From positions 62,001 to 126,000 of the forward strand of contig CAVZAE010000012.1 in the NCBI GenBank assembly GCA_963773195.1: a stretch of DNA of 64,000 nt. Reading direction: 5' to 3'. Of this stretch, positions 27,397-36,796 are shown piece by piece; position 1 is the first letter of the stretch; each line of letters opens with the position of its first letter. The notes beneath the pieces were generated by a model. The model was not told the origin of the DNA. It saw only the letters and a list, made by a program, of their open reading frames with translations, and ran no database searches. The stretch is from CAIWHR01 sp963773195 (GTDB lineage Bacteria; Pseudomonadota; Gammaproteobacteria; Burkholderiales; Casimicrobiaceae). A program made the translations under genes and the position numbers.

Positions 27397-28674
27397 TGTC
27401 CGCGCTCGAGCCTCCTGACGCCGCCCTCGACGACCACGGCGGCTGCTGCGCTTCCTCACCTGCGGCAGCGTCGACGACGGCAAGAGCACGCTGATCGGCC
27501 GCCTGCTGTTCGACACCAAGACGATGCTCGCCGACCCGCTCGCACGCCATCGAGCGTACCTCGCAGCGGCGCGGCCTGGCGCGATCGACCTCTCGCTGCT
27601 GACCGACGGGCTGCAGGCCGAGCGCGAGCAGGGCATCACCATCGACGTCGCCTACCGCTACTTCGCCACCGCGCACGCGCAAGTACATCATCGCCGACGC
27701 GCCGGGCCACGAGCAGTACACGCGCAACATGGTGACGGCCGCGTCGACGGCGCACCTCGCGATGCATCCTGATCGACGCCCGCAAGGGCGTGCTGACGCA
27801 GACCCGGCGGCACGCGTACGCTCGCGCACCTGCTCGGCATCCCGCACCTGGTCGTGGCGGTGAACAAGATGGACCTGGTCGGCTGGTCGACGAGACGTCT
27901 TCGAAGCGATCGACGCGGACTTCCTCGCCTTCGCGGCACGCAGCGGCATCGACGACGTACGCTTCATGCCGATCTCGGCGCTCGAGGGCGACATGGTCGT
28001 CGATCGCGGCGAGCGGCTGGACTGGTACGACGGCCCGACCCTGCTGGAGATCCTCGAAACGGTCGAAGTGCCGCAGACCGCTCGCTCGTGCGCCGTTCCG
28101 CTTTCCGGTGCAATACGTCTCTCGTCCGACGGGAACCGAGCCGCGCGGCTACATGGGCCGCATCGAGTCGGGGTCGATCGCCGTCGGAGACCGCATCGCG
28201 GTTCTGCCTTCGGGGGACACGACGACGGTACGCGCGATCCGGACGTTCGACGGCGACCTGCCGCGCGCCGGCCTGCACGCCGCGGTCAGCCTGGCCCTCG
28301 CGGACGAACTCGACATCTCGCGCGGCGACCTGCTCGCAAGCGAAGTCGACCGACCGGCAGCCACCCGCAGCCTCGACGCCACGCTGTGCTGGCTCGCCGA
28401 CGCTTCGCTCGATCGGCGACGTCGGTACCTGCTTCGGCATACGACACGCGAAGTTCGTGCGTTTGTGTCGCGGATCGACCACCTCTGGAACGTCGCGACC
28501 CAATCGGCGGAGCCGGCTCCCCCAGAGCTCGCAAGGAACGACATTGGCCGCGTGAACCTGGCGCTGGCACAGCCGGTGTTCGCTGATGGTTATGCCGACA
28601 ACCGCGCGACGGGCAGCTTCATCCTGATCGACGAGACGACCCATGACACCGTCGCCGCCGGCATGGTCGCGTGA
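27396..28674 (+). pseudogene. cysN: Sulfate adenylyltransferase subunit 1 (GTPase), frame-disrupted
   Basis: Across frames the EF-Tu-like GTPase is complete: LRFLTCGSVDDGKSTLIGRL (G1), the QGITIDVAYRYF switch, ADAPGHEQYTRNMVT (G3, DxxG), VVAVNKMDLVGW (G4, NKxD), SALEGD (G5) and the beta-barrel domain from FRFPVQYVSRP to the end, which is unbroken after about 28110. At least nine frame changes are needed before that, including some missing bases. No kinase (CysC) domain is attached, so it is a plain CysN of about 426 residues. The TGA overlaps the GTG of the permease gene, completing a coupled cysI-(DUF934)cysH-cysD-cysN-permease unit. Confidence 0.83.
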
Positions 28675-29486
28675 GCGCGGCCTGGCAGAACCCTGAGGCC
28701 TCACGGGTCCCGGCCGTGGATCTTGCGTACACGTTCTCCGGCTTCGTCGTCGGCGCGATTGTCGGCCTGACCGGCGTCGGCGGCGGCTCGCTGATGACGC
28801 CGCTGCTCGTACTGCTGTTCGGGGTGAACCCGGCCACCGCGGTCGGCACCGACCTGCTCTACGCCGCGATCACCAAGGCCGGCGGCGTCGTCGTGCACGG
28901 CCGGCGACGCCACGTCCGATGGGACATCGTCGGAAGGCTTGCCGCAGGCAGCATCCCCGGTGCACTCGCAACGCTCGCGGTACTCGCGCTGGTGCACGTC
29001 GACAGCGCCGCGCTCGGAAGGCTTATTACGCACAGCCTCGGGTTCGCGTTGATTCTGACCGCGCTCGCGATCGTCCTGAAGCCTCGCCTGCAGCGTTGGG
29101 GCAGCCTGGCGAACGGTCCATGGCGCGACCGTTGGATCGGTCGGCTCACCGCGGTCACAGGATTCGCGCTGGGTGTGCTCGTCACGCTGTCGTCCGTCGG
29201 CGCTGGGGCGCTCGGCGTCGCCGCACTCTTCTTCCTGTATCCGCGGCTCGCGACGGTCGAGATCGTCGGCAGCGACATCGCGCACGCCGTGCCGCTCGCT
29301 CTCGTGGCGGGGCTCGGCCACGCGCAACTGGGCACCGTGGATTTCTCGCTCTTGGGGTCGCTCCTCGTGGGATCGCTCCCGGGCATCGCGCTGGGAAGCG
29401 CGCTCTCGGCCCGTTTGCCGGAACGGCTGTTGCGTTCCGGGCTCGCCTCGGTGCTGGTGATCGTGGGCGGCAAGCTGGTGCTCTGA
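28671..29486 (+). CDS. TauE/SafE-family sulfite/sulfur-compound permease
   Basis: The protein has 271 residues from GTG 28671, four bases overlapping cysN. Eight or so transmembrane helices occur in two similar halves; the first begins FSGFVVGAIVGLTGVGGGSLMTPLLVLLFGV, the TauE/SafE signature. Families of this type move sulfite, sulfoacetate or other organosulfur anions. Here the coupling to cysN suggests a role in sulfate import or sulfite export during assimilation. The reading frame is clean, in contrast to the preceding five genes. Confidence 0.85.
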   Translation: MSAAWQNPEASRVPAVDLAYTFSGFVVGAIVGLTGVGGGSLMTPLLVLLFGVNPATAVGTDLLYAAITKAGGVVVHGRRRHVRWDIVGRLAAGSIPGALATLAVLALVHVDSAALGRLITHSLGFALILTALAIVLKPRLQRWGSLANGPWRDRWIGRLTAVTGFALGVLVTLSSVGAGALGVAALFFLYPRLATVEIVGSDIAHAVPLALVAGLGHAQLGTVDFSLLGSLLVGSLPGIALGSALSARLPERLLRSGLASVLVIVGGKLVL

Positions 29487-29546
29487 GGCTCGCTCGCGCG
29501 CTCGCGGTAGAATCGTTGCAGCGGCCGCTTTGGGCCGCGCGTCGCG

Positions 29547-30192
29547 ATGCCGCTTCCCCTGTTCCGCCTCTCGCCGGCCGCGCAGCGCGACTGGCTGATC
29601 GACGCCCTCGCCCGTCCGGCGCCTCCTGCAGCGCGCAACCTGTCTGACGGTTTTCGCTTGCCTGGGCGCGAAGGAGCGGCCGTGCCTGCGGCCGTCCTGG
29701 TCCCGCTCGTCAATCGCCCGGAAGGTCTCCAGGTCCTGCTGACGCAGCGCAGCGCGGACCTGCCCGACCACCCCGGCCAGATCAGCTTCCCCGGTGGACG
29801 CGTCGAGCCGAGCGATGTATCGGTCGACGCCGCCGCGCTCCGCGAAACAACCGAGGAAGTCGGCCTGTCCTCGGCACGGGTCAGCGTGCTCGGGCACCTG
29901 TCCGACTACGAAACCGTCACCGGCTATCGTGTGACACCCGTCGTCGGCTGGGTCGAGCCGCCATTCGCGGTTGCGCCCGATCCGGTCGAGGTCGCCGACG
30001 TGTTCGAAGTCCCGCTCGCCTTCCTCATCGATCCCGCGAACCAGCAAGCGTCATTTCCGGATGCTGGGCGCGCTGCGCCGCGACTTCTGGGCGATTCCCT
30101 ACGGCGAGCGCTACATCTGGGGCGCGACGGCCGCGATGCTGCTGATCCTCGACCGCACGCTGCGTGCGTCCGCGGAAGACGGGGTCAGTTGA
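29547..30192 (+). CDS. Nudix hydrolase, CoA pyrophosphatase type (one frameshift)
   Basis: The Nudix box GGRVEPSDVSVDAAALRETTEEVGL agrees with GX5EX7REUXEEXGU, and the preceding LLTQRSADLPDHPGQISFPGG is the NuCoA signature of CoA pyrophosphatases (NudL/YeaB). These cleave CoA to 4'-phosphopantetheine and 3',5'-ADP. One extra base near 30048 shifts the C-terminus; in the next frame it continues HFRMLGALRRDFWAIPYGERYIWGATAAMLLILDR to a TGA at 30192. Read straight through, the original frame would run to 30320 with an unrelated tail and overlap the lipoprotein gene on the other strand. Total length is then about 214 residues, normal for the family. Confidence 0.85.
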
Positions 30193-30595
30193 CGTTGATG
30201 AGCCCGCCCACTGGCGGCCCGGCCTTGGGTCGGTCGGCGGGCAGGTTGGCGATGATGCAGTTGATGCCGCGGTCCGTCGTCGCGCCCCCGCCGAAGAAGC
30301 CGTTGATCGCGCTGCGATAGTCGGCCTCGGTCGAACGCTGGTAATAAAGCTGCGACGTGACGTCCAGGAAGTAGTTGTAGTTGTTGTCGTAGAGGCCCTC
30401 GTGCTGTAGCTGGTAGGTCATGTCGTAAGCGCCGATCATCAGCGGCTTGCATGCGGTGGCGATCTGGCCCAGGTACGCGTTGAATCCGGTCGCGTACCTG
30501 TTGGTCACCGTGTCCGGAGCGCAGGCTGCGAGGGCGACGACCGCGGAGGCGACAGCGAGCGCGGCCCGGCGCCGTGGGTAAGCATGACGATTCAT
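30185..30595 (-). CDS. Putative lipoprotein
   Basis: The protein has 136 residues from ATG 30595. It has a basic N-terminus (MNRHAYPRRRAAL), a hydrophobic core and a lipobox LAAC, so it should be exported, lipid-modified at Cys and anchored in the envelope. The mature part is Tyr/Asn-rich (GLYDNNYNYFLDVTSQLYYQ) and ends GLINVN. I do not recognise a family. The frame is open further upstream but the signal peptide fixes the start. It converges on the Nudix gene with an 8-base overlap. Confidence 0.65.
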   Translation of the reverse strand: MNRHAYPRRRAALAVASAVVALAACAPDTVTNRYATGFNAYLGQIATACKPLMIGAYDMTYQLQHEGLYDNNYNYFLDVTSQLYYQRSTEADYRSAINGFFGGGATTDRGINCIIANLPADRPKAGPPVGGLINVN

Positions 30596-30697
30596 CGAAG
30601 ATCCCTGTCGAGAGTCGGCGGTCGGATTTCCATTGTGCGACGAATGCGTGGCGGTCGCTACCGCGACGCGACGTCCTCTTTGCGCTAGTCTTCCAGC

Positions 30698-31557
30698 GTG
30701 ATACCGGAACGCCGCGAAAACCACTTCCGCAGCCTGTCGCCGCACGGCTTCCACCGCGTCGTCTACTACGAATGGGGCGCGCCCGACAACCTGCACGTCG
30801 TGATCTGCGTGCACGGCGTGGGCCGCAACGCGCGCGATTTCGACGTCCTCGCCGACGCGCTCGCGCCGACGCATCGCGTGCTGAGCCGTCGACATGCCGG
30901 GCCGCGGCCGCGAGCGACTGGCTCGCCGATCCGAACGACTACGTGTTCCCGACGTACCTGACGGTACTCGACCGCGCTGATCGCGCGGAGCGGCGCGGAG
31001 CACGGTCGACTGGGTCGGCACGTCGATGGGAGGTCTGCTCGGCATGCTCATGGCGGCGCAACCGAACTCCCCGGTCGCGCGGCTCGTCGTCAACGACGTC
31101 GGACCTACGATCGAGCCGGCCGGCGCTCGAGCGCATCCGCGGCTACTTCGGGATGGACCCGACGTTCGCGACGCTACGCCGAGATCGCGAAATACGTGCG
31201 CACGATCTCCGCGCCGTTCGGGCCGCTGACCGACGAGCAGTGGGAGCATCTTACGCGTACCGAACGTCCGGCAGCGCCCCGACGGCCGTTGGGGCATGGC
31301 CTACGATCCGGGAATCGCCGTGCCGTTTCGCGCGGCGGCGACGCCGCCCGACCTGTGGCCCGTCTGGGATGCGATTCGTTGCCCGACGCTCGTGCTGCGC
31401 GGCGCGCGAGTCCGACCTGCTGTCGGCTGCGACGGTCGCGCAGATGGCCGCGCGCGGACCCAGGCCCGCCGTCGTCGAGTTCGCAGGCGTCGGCCACGCG
31501 CCGATGCTGCTCGCCTCCGATCAGATCGACCCCGTCGTCCGCTTCCTCCGCGGCTAG
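30698..31557 (+). pseudogene. Alpha/beta hydrolase, frame-disrupted
   Basis: Joined across frames this is a complete hydrolase of about 284 residues: VICVHGVGRNARDFDVLADAL (oxyanion HG), VDMPGRG, SDWLADPNDYVFPTYL, VGTSMGGLLGMLMAAQPN with the nucleophile Ser in GTSMGG, CPTLVLRGAESDLL with the acid Asp, and GVGHAPML with the catalytic His. The eight frame changes I traced between about 30884 and 31410 all advance the frame by one base. It starts with GTG at 30698. The substrate is unknown. Confidence 0.75.
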
Positions 31558-31662
31558 CGTTCCTCGCGACCGGCCGTCGCGGTGGCCGGGATCTTGCTTC
31601 GTGGGGTCCCGACGGCCCCCTCCAATCCCGTACAATCGGCGCGCAACCGTCTCTCGATCACG

Positions 31663-33210
31663 ATGCCCGTCAACCTCAGCCTGCCGCCGGCCGATCCGCG
31701 GCCGGCCAACCCTCCGGAAACCCGTCCCGCCAAGGTCTTTCCCTGGCTCGACGAGGTGATGGCGCGCGGCCCGGTCGAGGCCGCGCGCGTCATCGGCGAC
31801 TCTCTCGCGGCGATCAACCGGGTGGAGCTCGGCGATTCCAAGCGGCTCGAGCTCGCCGAGCGGTACTGGGCGACGGCAGCGAAGCTCTGGCCTCAGCTCG
31901 AAAAGCAATTCTCGAAAGCCACCCATCCGCTGACCGGGGATGCGCTCGCCGCGGCAAAGGCCGCGCTGATCCTCTCCCACGAACTTTCGGTGGCCTACAA
32001 GCGCCTGCTGCTGCACGAGTCGGAAAAGCGGATCCTGCTCTCGGGCAACCGCCTGCTGATCGCGCTTCTCCACCGCTGCCTCCAATGCGTCGCGCGCGTG
32101 CTCGTCAACAGCTACCTCTCGTACTCGCCCGTACCACCCAAGACCTGGCTCGACGCGCACGCGATCTACGCGTTCGCGCGCGAGCGTGGCCTCCACCAGC
32201 ATCCGATCACGCCGGACCAGGCGGACACGACGCCCGAGCGCGTCTATCTGCAAGCGCTGTTGCTCGCGCTCGCGAATCCGTACGGCTTCCTTCCGGGGCA
32301 GCTTGCCATCGTGGTCCGCTATCTCCTGGACTATTGCCACTGGGCGAAGCTCACCGACGTCGCGCCGGTGCATCGCATGGCGAAAGCGGTCGCGATCATT
32401 CCCGTGGGCCACGACTTCCCGCCGTTCTCGGCCAACAAGGGCGGGTCGATCGATGGCTCCAAGATCTTCCTGCTCACGTTCGATCTTGCGTTCCAGATCC
32501 AGGAACAGCTGCGCGCGCTCGAGTCCGGCGGCGAGGTTCCAACCGGCATCCCCAAGGATCCGAGCGGCAGGCTCCAGTACATCGCGCTGCTCAAGCGCCT
32601 GCTGCGGCAGTGGGCGATTCCACCGGCTCGCCAGTTCAACCGATTGCCATCGCGCGCGCGCGTCGTGATGTGCGCGGGCCTGTCCGGCGTCTGGCAGTAC
32701 AGCCGGGGCGTGCACGCTGGTGTTGCGCAGGCGCCGACGGGCCTCCCGCCGATGACCGCGTGCCAGGTGATCAACCACACGCCGGCGGGTTACGCCCTTC
32801 GCCAGATCGACGCCAATCCCACCGCGCTTCGCATCGGCGACCTGATTGCGCTGCGCGTCGAAGGACGTCAAGGATTGCAGGTCGCGATGGTTCGCTGGTT
32901 TCGTAACACGTTGAAGGGCAGCGGCCTCGAATTCGGCTGCGAGCTTCTCTCCGACAATCCCGAGGCGGCAGCTGCGGCGACCGAGGACGCCGTGGACGGC
33001 AATCTCGCGCCGGTCGTCGTGCTGCCCGAGGATCGCGCCACGCCGGGTCCGGAGGCATCGCCGCCGCAGATCCTGGTTCCGGCCGGTTCGTTCCAGGTCG
33101 AGCAGGGCATCTCGCTCAAACGCGGCGGCGACGCGGGCTTCGCCGTGCTGCTGAAGCTCGTCGAGCAGGGTCCGGGCTTCGAGCTCTACGATTTCGCGCC
33201 GGTGGGCTAG
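31663..33210 (+). CDS. Conserved betaproteobacterial protein with PilZ-like C-terminal region
   Basis: The protein has 515 residues from ATG 31663; a TACAAT -10-like hexamer lies at 31631-31636. The N-terminal two thirds are helical (WLDEVMARGPVEAARVIGDSLAAINRVEL). The region around 390-440 (NHTPAGYALRQIDANPTALRIGDLIALR, VAMVRWFRN, GLEFGCELLSD) looks like the beta-barrel core of PilZ domains, which bind cyclic di-GMP. I recall the same architecture as a hypothetical protein in many Betaproteobacteria. There is no membrane segment. A cyclic di-GMP effector role is inference; the RxxxR motif in particular is not clear. Confidence 0.6.
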   Translation: MPVNLSLPPADPRPANPPETRPAKVFPWLDEVMARGPVEAARVIGDSLAAINRVELGDSKRLELAERYWATAAKLWPQLEKQFSKATHPLTGDALAAAKAALILSHELSVAYKRLLLHESEKRILLSGNRLLIALLHRCLQCVARVLVNSYLSYSPVPPKTWLDAHAIYAFARERGLHQHPITPDQADTTPERVYLQALLLALANPYGFLPGQLAIVVRYLLDYCHWAKLTDVAPVHRMAKAVAIIPVGHDFPPFSANKGGSIDGSKIFLLTFDLAFQIQEQLRALESGGEVPTGIPKDPSGRLQYIALLKRLLRQWAIPPARQFNRLPSRARVVMCAGLSGVWQYSRGVHAGVAQAPTGLPPMTACQVINHTPAGYALRQIDANPTALRIGDLIALRVEGRQGLQVAMVRWFRNTLKGSGLEFGCELLSDNPEAAAAATEDAVDGNLAPVVVLPEDRATPGPEASPPQILVPAGSFQVEQGISLKRGGDAGFAVLLKLVEQGPGFELYDFAPVG

Positions 33211-33330
33211 CTCGGCAACGGGCGCCGATCCGGGCTTCTCGCCTGCGGTGCCGCTCGTACATGCCAACTTGAGCGCTGTTGTCGCTGCGTCAGGCGAAAA
33301 AGCGCCCGCCTTCGCACGTTCGACCGAACC

Positions 33331-34986
33331 ATGCTGACCATCGACGATGTCCGGGCCGTCCCCTTGTTCTCGACGCTCGCGTTGCCCGAGCTCGAGCGCC
33401 TTGCCAAGACGTCTGCCGATGTGCACCTCGGGGCCGGGGAATACGCGGCGTATGAGGGCGGGGAGGAGCGCGTGCTGTACGCGATCCTGGCCGGCAGGAT
33501 GGAGGTCGTCAAGGTGTTCGATGGAATCGAGCGCACGCTGGGCTGGCGCCCGGTCGGCAGCATCTTCGGTGAACTGCCCGTCGCCCTCGGCACTCCACTC
33601 CTCGCAGGCTATCGGGCGGCCGAACCCTCTCGCCTCATGCGCGTGGAAATCCGGGAGTATTACGCGATTGCAGCGGTAGCGCCGGAAGTCGCATTGAAGG
33701 TCTCCACGCTGGCGCGCGAGCGCATCGGCGGGATGCAGGGCATTCTCGCCGAGGCGCCCAAGCCGCGCGTCACCATGATCGGTCACCGCTGGGACAGCAC
33801 GTGCGGCCAGTTGCGCCAGTTCCTCGCGCGCAACCAGATTACGTTTGACTGGATGCCCCCCGACGCAGCCGATTTGCGGGAGCGTTGGCCCGGCACGCCT
33901 CCGACGGATGAAGAATGCCCCGTGCTGAAGCTGGCCGACGGCACTCTCCTGAGCCGACCCGCAACACGGGACCTCGCCCGGCACCTCGGCCTGGAAACGA
34001 GCGCGCGGCTGGGCGAGTACGACACGATAATCATCGGCGGCGGCCCGGCGGGTCTTGCGGCAGCGGTCTACGGCGCGTCGGAGGGTCTGCGCACGCTCGT
34101 AGTCGAGCGCGAGGCACCCGGCGGCCAGGCGGGAACGTCGTCGCGCATCGAGAACTATCTCGGTTTCCCCAGTGGCGTGTCGGGTGACGAACTCGCGAGT
34201 CGGGCCTTGAAACAGGCGCGACGGCTCGGAGCGGAGATCCTGGTCACGCGCTCGGTCGCTCGGATCGATCCGCAACGGCGTCTGACCTATCTCGACGGCG
34301 GCGATGTCGTCCAGGCGCGAACGATCATTCTTGCCACGGGCGTCACGTGGCGCCACCTGACCATCGAAGGCTTCGCTCGGCTCATCGGCAAGGGCATCTA
34401 CTACGGGGCGGCACGCAGCGAGGCGAACGCAACCCATGGACTCGACGTCCATCTCATCGGTGCCGGCAACTCGGCCGGACAGGCCGCTCTGTACTTTGCG
34501 AACCACGCCCGAACGGTGACGCTCGTCGTCCGCGGCGATTCGCTCGAAAAGAGCATGTCGCACTACCTCGTCGAGCAGCTTGCCGGGAAATCGAACGTGA
34601 AGGTGCAGCTGCGTTCGGAGGTGGTGGCCGTGCACGGCGACATGCATTTGACCGGCATCGACATCCGCGATGGCGCCACGGGCAGCGAGCGTCGGCACGA
34701 CTGCGGTGGCCTATTCGTTTTCATTGGCGCCGACGCGGCAACCGACTGGCTGCCGGTAGAGATCGCACGCGATGCGCGTGGATATGTCCTGACCGGTGAC
34801 GACGTGGTGAAGGCCGGGCGCTGGTCGCACAGCCGCGATCCCTACCTCCTCGAATCGAGCATGCCCGGCGTCTTCGCCTGCGGGGATGTGCGGCTGAGCC
34901 CGGTCAAGCGGGTGGCCTCGGCCGTCGGTGAGGGCAGCATGGCGATCGCCTTCGTCCACCGATATCTGCAGCAGGACGCGCGGTAG
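33331..34986 (+). CDS. Thioredoxin reductase-like FAD oxidoreductase with N-terminal cyclic nucleotide-binding domain
   Basis: The protein has 551 residues in three parts. Residues 1-125 form a cNMP-binding (CAP effector) fold (LFSTLALPELERLAKTSADV, GSIFGELPVALG). Residues 145-225 resemble a thioredoxin/glutaredoxin-like domain (RWDSTCGQLRQFLARNQITFDWMPPD, DEECPVLKLADG). Residues 230-551 are a TrxR-type FAD/NAD(P) module with IIIGGGPAGLAAAVYGASEG, PGGQAGTSSRIENYLGFP, HLIGAGNSAGQAALYF and CGDVRLSPVKRVASAVGEG. The redox-active CxxC of thioredoxin reductases is absent: the segment reads GIYYGAARSEA. So it cannot reduce thioredoxin in the usual way. Such fusions are known from databases but I know of no settled function. 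Confidence 0.8.
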   Translation: MLTIDDVRAVPLFSTLALPELERLAKTSADVHLGAGEYAAYEGGEERVLYAILAGRMEVVKVFDGIERTLGWRPVGSIFGELPVALGTPLLAGYRAAEPSRLMRVEIREYYAIAAVAPEVALKVSTLARERIGGMQGILAEAPKPRVTMIGHRWDSTCGQLRQFLARNQITFDWMPPDAADLRERWPGTPPTDEECPVLKLADGTLLSRPATRDLARHLGLETSARLGEYDTIIIGGGPAGLAAAVYGASEGLRTLVVEREAPGGQAGTSSRIENYLGFPSGVSGDELASRALKQARRLGAEILVTRSVARIDPQRRLTYLDGGDVVQARTIILATGVTWRHLTIEGFARLIGKGIYYGAARSEANATHGLDVHLIGAGNSAGQAALYFANHARTVTLVVRGDSLEKSMSHYLVEQLAGKSNVKVQLRSEVVAVHGDMHLTGIDIRDGATGSERRHDCGGLFVFIGADAATDWLPVEIARDARGYVLTGDDVVKAGRWSHSRDPYLLESSMPGVFACGDVRLSPVKRVASAVGEGSMAIAFVHRYLQQDAR

Positions 34987-35015
34987 CTGCCGCCGAGCGC
35001 GGCCGGCAGGCCCTC

Positions 35016-35360
35016 ATGCACGATGTCCGGACGGCGGCCCCGCAACGTGCGGTCGTCGCACTCACTTTTGCCTTGGTGGTGCTCCTCGTGCTCTGGGAGA
35101 TGTTGCTTGCGCCGGTGAGACCAGGCGGATCGTGGCTCGCGCTCAAGGCGCTCCCGCTTGCACTGCTGCTGCCGGGCCTCGCCAAAGGACGCGTGCGCGC
35201 ACGTCAGTGGGCGTCGCTCCTGCTGCCGTTCTATTTCGGCGAGGGCTTGGTGCGCGGGCTCACCGAGGCGGGCCGCCATGCGACGGTGGCCTGGGCCGCC
35301 GCCCTGCTTGCGCTCGCCGCATTCGCGGCGGTACTCGCCTCGTTCCGCACGCCGCGGTGA
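35016..35360 (+). CDS. DUF2069 membrane protein
   Basis: The protein has 114 residues with about four transmembrane segments, including VVALTFALVVLLVLWEMLL and LALKALPLALLLPGLAKGR, then WASLLLPFYFGEGLVRG, which is the DUF2069 signature. The function is unknown. It sits 29 bases after the oxidoreductase gene and converges on ispH. Confidence 0.78.
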   Translation: MHDVRTAAPQRAVVALTFALVVLLVLWEMLLAPVRPGGSWLALKALPLALLLPGLAKGRVRARQWASLLLPFYFGEGLVRGLTEAGRHATVAWAAALLALAAFAAVLASFRTPR

Positions 35361-35366
35361 ACGCGA

Positions 35367-36314
35367 TCAGCCTTCCGCCGCCGAGGCGTGCGCCGAAGGC
35401 AGACCTTTGGGCAGCGGGAACACGATGGTCTCGGGCGTGCCCGCGAGCTCGCGCACGCTGCCAGCGCCCAGCTCGCGCAGTCGCGCGATCACTTCGCGCA
35501 CAAGCACTTCAGGGGCTGACGCGCCCGCGGTGACGCCGACGCGCGCCTTCCCTTCGACCCAGCGCGGGTCGAGCTGGTCGGCGCGATCGACCATGTACGC
35601 GGCGATGCCGCGGTTCGCGGCGACCTCGCGGAGGCGGTTCGAGTTCGAGCTGTTGGGGCTGCCGACGACGATGACGACGTCGACCTGCGGCGCCATGAAC
35701 TTGACCGCGTCCTGCCGGTTCTGCGTCGCGTAGCAGATGTCGTCCCTCTTCGGACCGACGATGCGCGGGAAGCGCTGCTTGAGTGCCACGACGATCGCTG
35801 CGGCGTCGTCGACGGAGAGCGTCGTCTGCGTGACGTAGGCAAGGTTGTCGGGGTCGGAGACGACGAGACGGTCGACATCGGCCACCGACTCGACAAGCTG
35901 GATGCCGCCCGTACTCTGCCCCATCGTGCCCTCGACCTCGGGATGGCCGCGGTGGCCGATCATCACGATCTCGCGGCCGTGGTCGCGCATCTTGGCCACT
36001 TCGACGTGCACCTTGGTGACGAGGGGGCATGTCGCGTCGAAGACCGTGAGGCCGCGCGCGGCGGCCTCCGCTCGTACTGCCTTCGACACACCGTGCGCGG
36101 AGAATACGACAGTGCAGCCGGCCGGGACTTCCGCCAGCTCGTCGACGAACACGGCTCCCTTCGCCTTCAGGTCGTCGACGACGAACTTGTTGTGCACGAC
36201 CTCGTGGCGGACGTAGATCGGCGCGCCAAACTGGGCGAGCGCCTGCTCGACGATCGCGATCGCGCGGTCGACGCCGGCGCAGAAGCCGCGCGGGTTGGCC
36301 AGCAGGATGTCCAT
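35367..36314 (-). CDS. ispH: 4-hydroxy-3-methylbut-2-enyl diphosphate reductase
   Basis: The protein has 315 residues starting MDILLANPRGFCAGVDRAI; Cys12 is the first of three conserved cysteines that hold the [4Fe-4S] cluster, with others in DATCPLVTKVH and RDDICYATQNRQ. It makes IPP and DMAPP in the last step of the MEP pathway. The start ATG shares one base with the lspA stop (TGATG), so it is coupled. The frame is open well beyond the true start. The FKBP-type isomerase gene often found between lspA and ispH is missing. Confidence 0.95.
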   Translation of the reverse strand: MDILLANPRGFCAGVDRAIAIVEQALAQFGAPIYVRHEVVHNKFVVDDLKAKGAVFVDELAEVPAGCTVVFSAHGVSKAVRAEAAARGLTVFDATCPLVTKVHVEVAKMRDHGREIVMIGHRGHPEVEGTMGQSTGGIQLVESVADVDRLVVSDPDNLAYVTQTTLSVDDAAAIVVALKQRFPRIVGPKRDDICYATQNRQDAVKFMAPQVDVVIVVGSPNSSNSNRLREVAANRGIAAYMVDRADQLDPRWVEGKARVGVTAGASAPEVLVREVIARLRELGAGSVRELAGTPETIVFPLPKGLPSAHASAAEG

Positions 36315-36796
36315 CAATGCTCCACGATCGATTGCGCACCGGGTCGCGGCAGAAGACTGTCGACGATCAGCAGCGCTGCGCCCATCGTGATTGCGCTGTC
36401 GGCGACGTTGAACGCCGGCCACGCCCAGCGATCGTAATGGAAGAGCAGGAAATCGACGACCTTGCCCAGCGCCAGGCGATCGAACAGGTTGCCGAGCGCG
36501 CCCCCGAGAATCAACGCCAGACCGAGGCAGTACAGCGTGCGGCCGCCGCGCCGCAAGAGCCAGGCGATGACCACCGCGGCCGCGACCGCCACCGCGGTAA
36601 AGAACCAGCGCTGCCAGCCCGAGCGATCGGCAAACAGGCTGAACGCGGCGCCGGTGTTGAACGTGAGCACGAGGCTGAAGAAGCTCGTGAAGACCCGCTC
36701 TTCGCCGGGGTGAAAGGTGGCCATCATCGCGGCCTTCGTCGCGTAGTCGGCGACGATGACGGCGCCGCTCACCCAAAGCCAGCGCAGGCCACTCAT
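36314..36796 (-). CDS. lspA: Lipoprotein signal peptidase (signal peptidase II)
   Basis: The protein has 160 residues from ATG 36796, which overlaps the ileS stop in ATGA. Four transmembrane helices are visible. The catalytic aspartates lie in LGGALGNLFDRL and FNVADSAITMG, and VLTFNTGAAFS is the conserved asparagine motif. It cleaves prolipoproteins before the lipidated Cys in the inner membrane. Confidence 0.95.
   Translation of the reverse strand: MSGLRWLWVSGAVIVADYATKAAMMATFHPGEERVFTSFFSLVLTFNTGAAFSLFADRSGWQRWFFTAVAVAAAVVIAWLLRRGGRTLYCLGLALILGGALGNLFDRLALGKVVDFLLFHYDRWAWPAFNVADSAITMGAALLIVDSLLPRPGAQSIVEH

Noticed and set aside
31174..34698. Minus-strand open frame of 1174 codons
   Set aside because: It lies opposite two clean plus-strand genes with clear domains; its translation is low complexity and has no recognisable motif.
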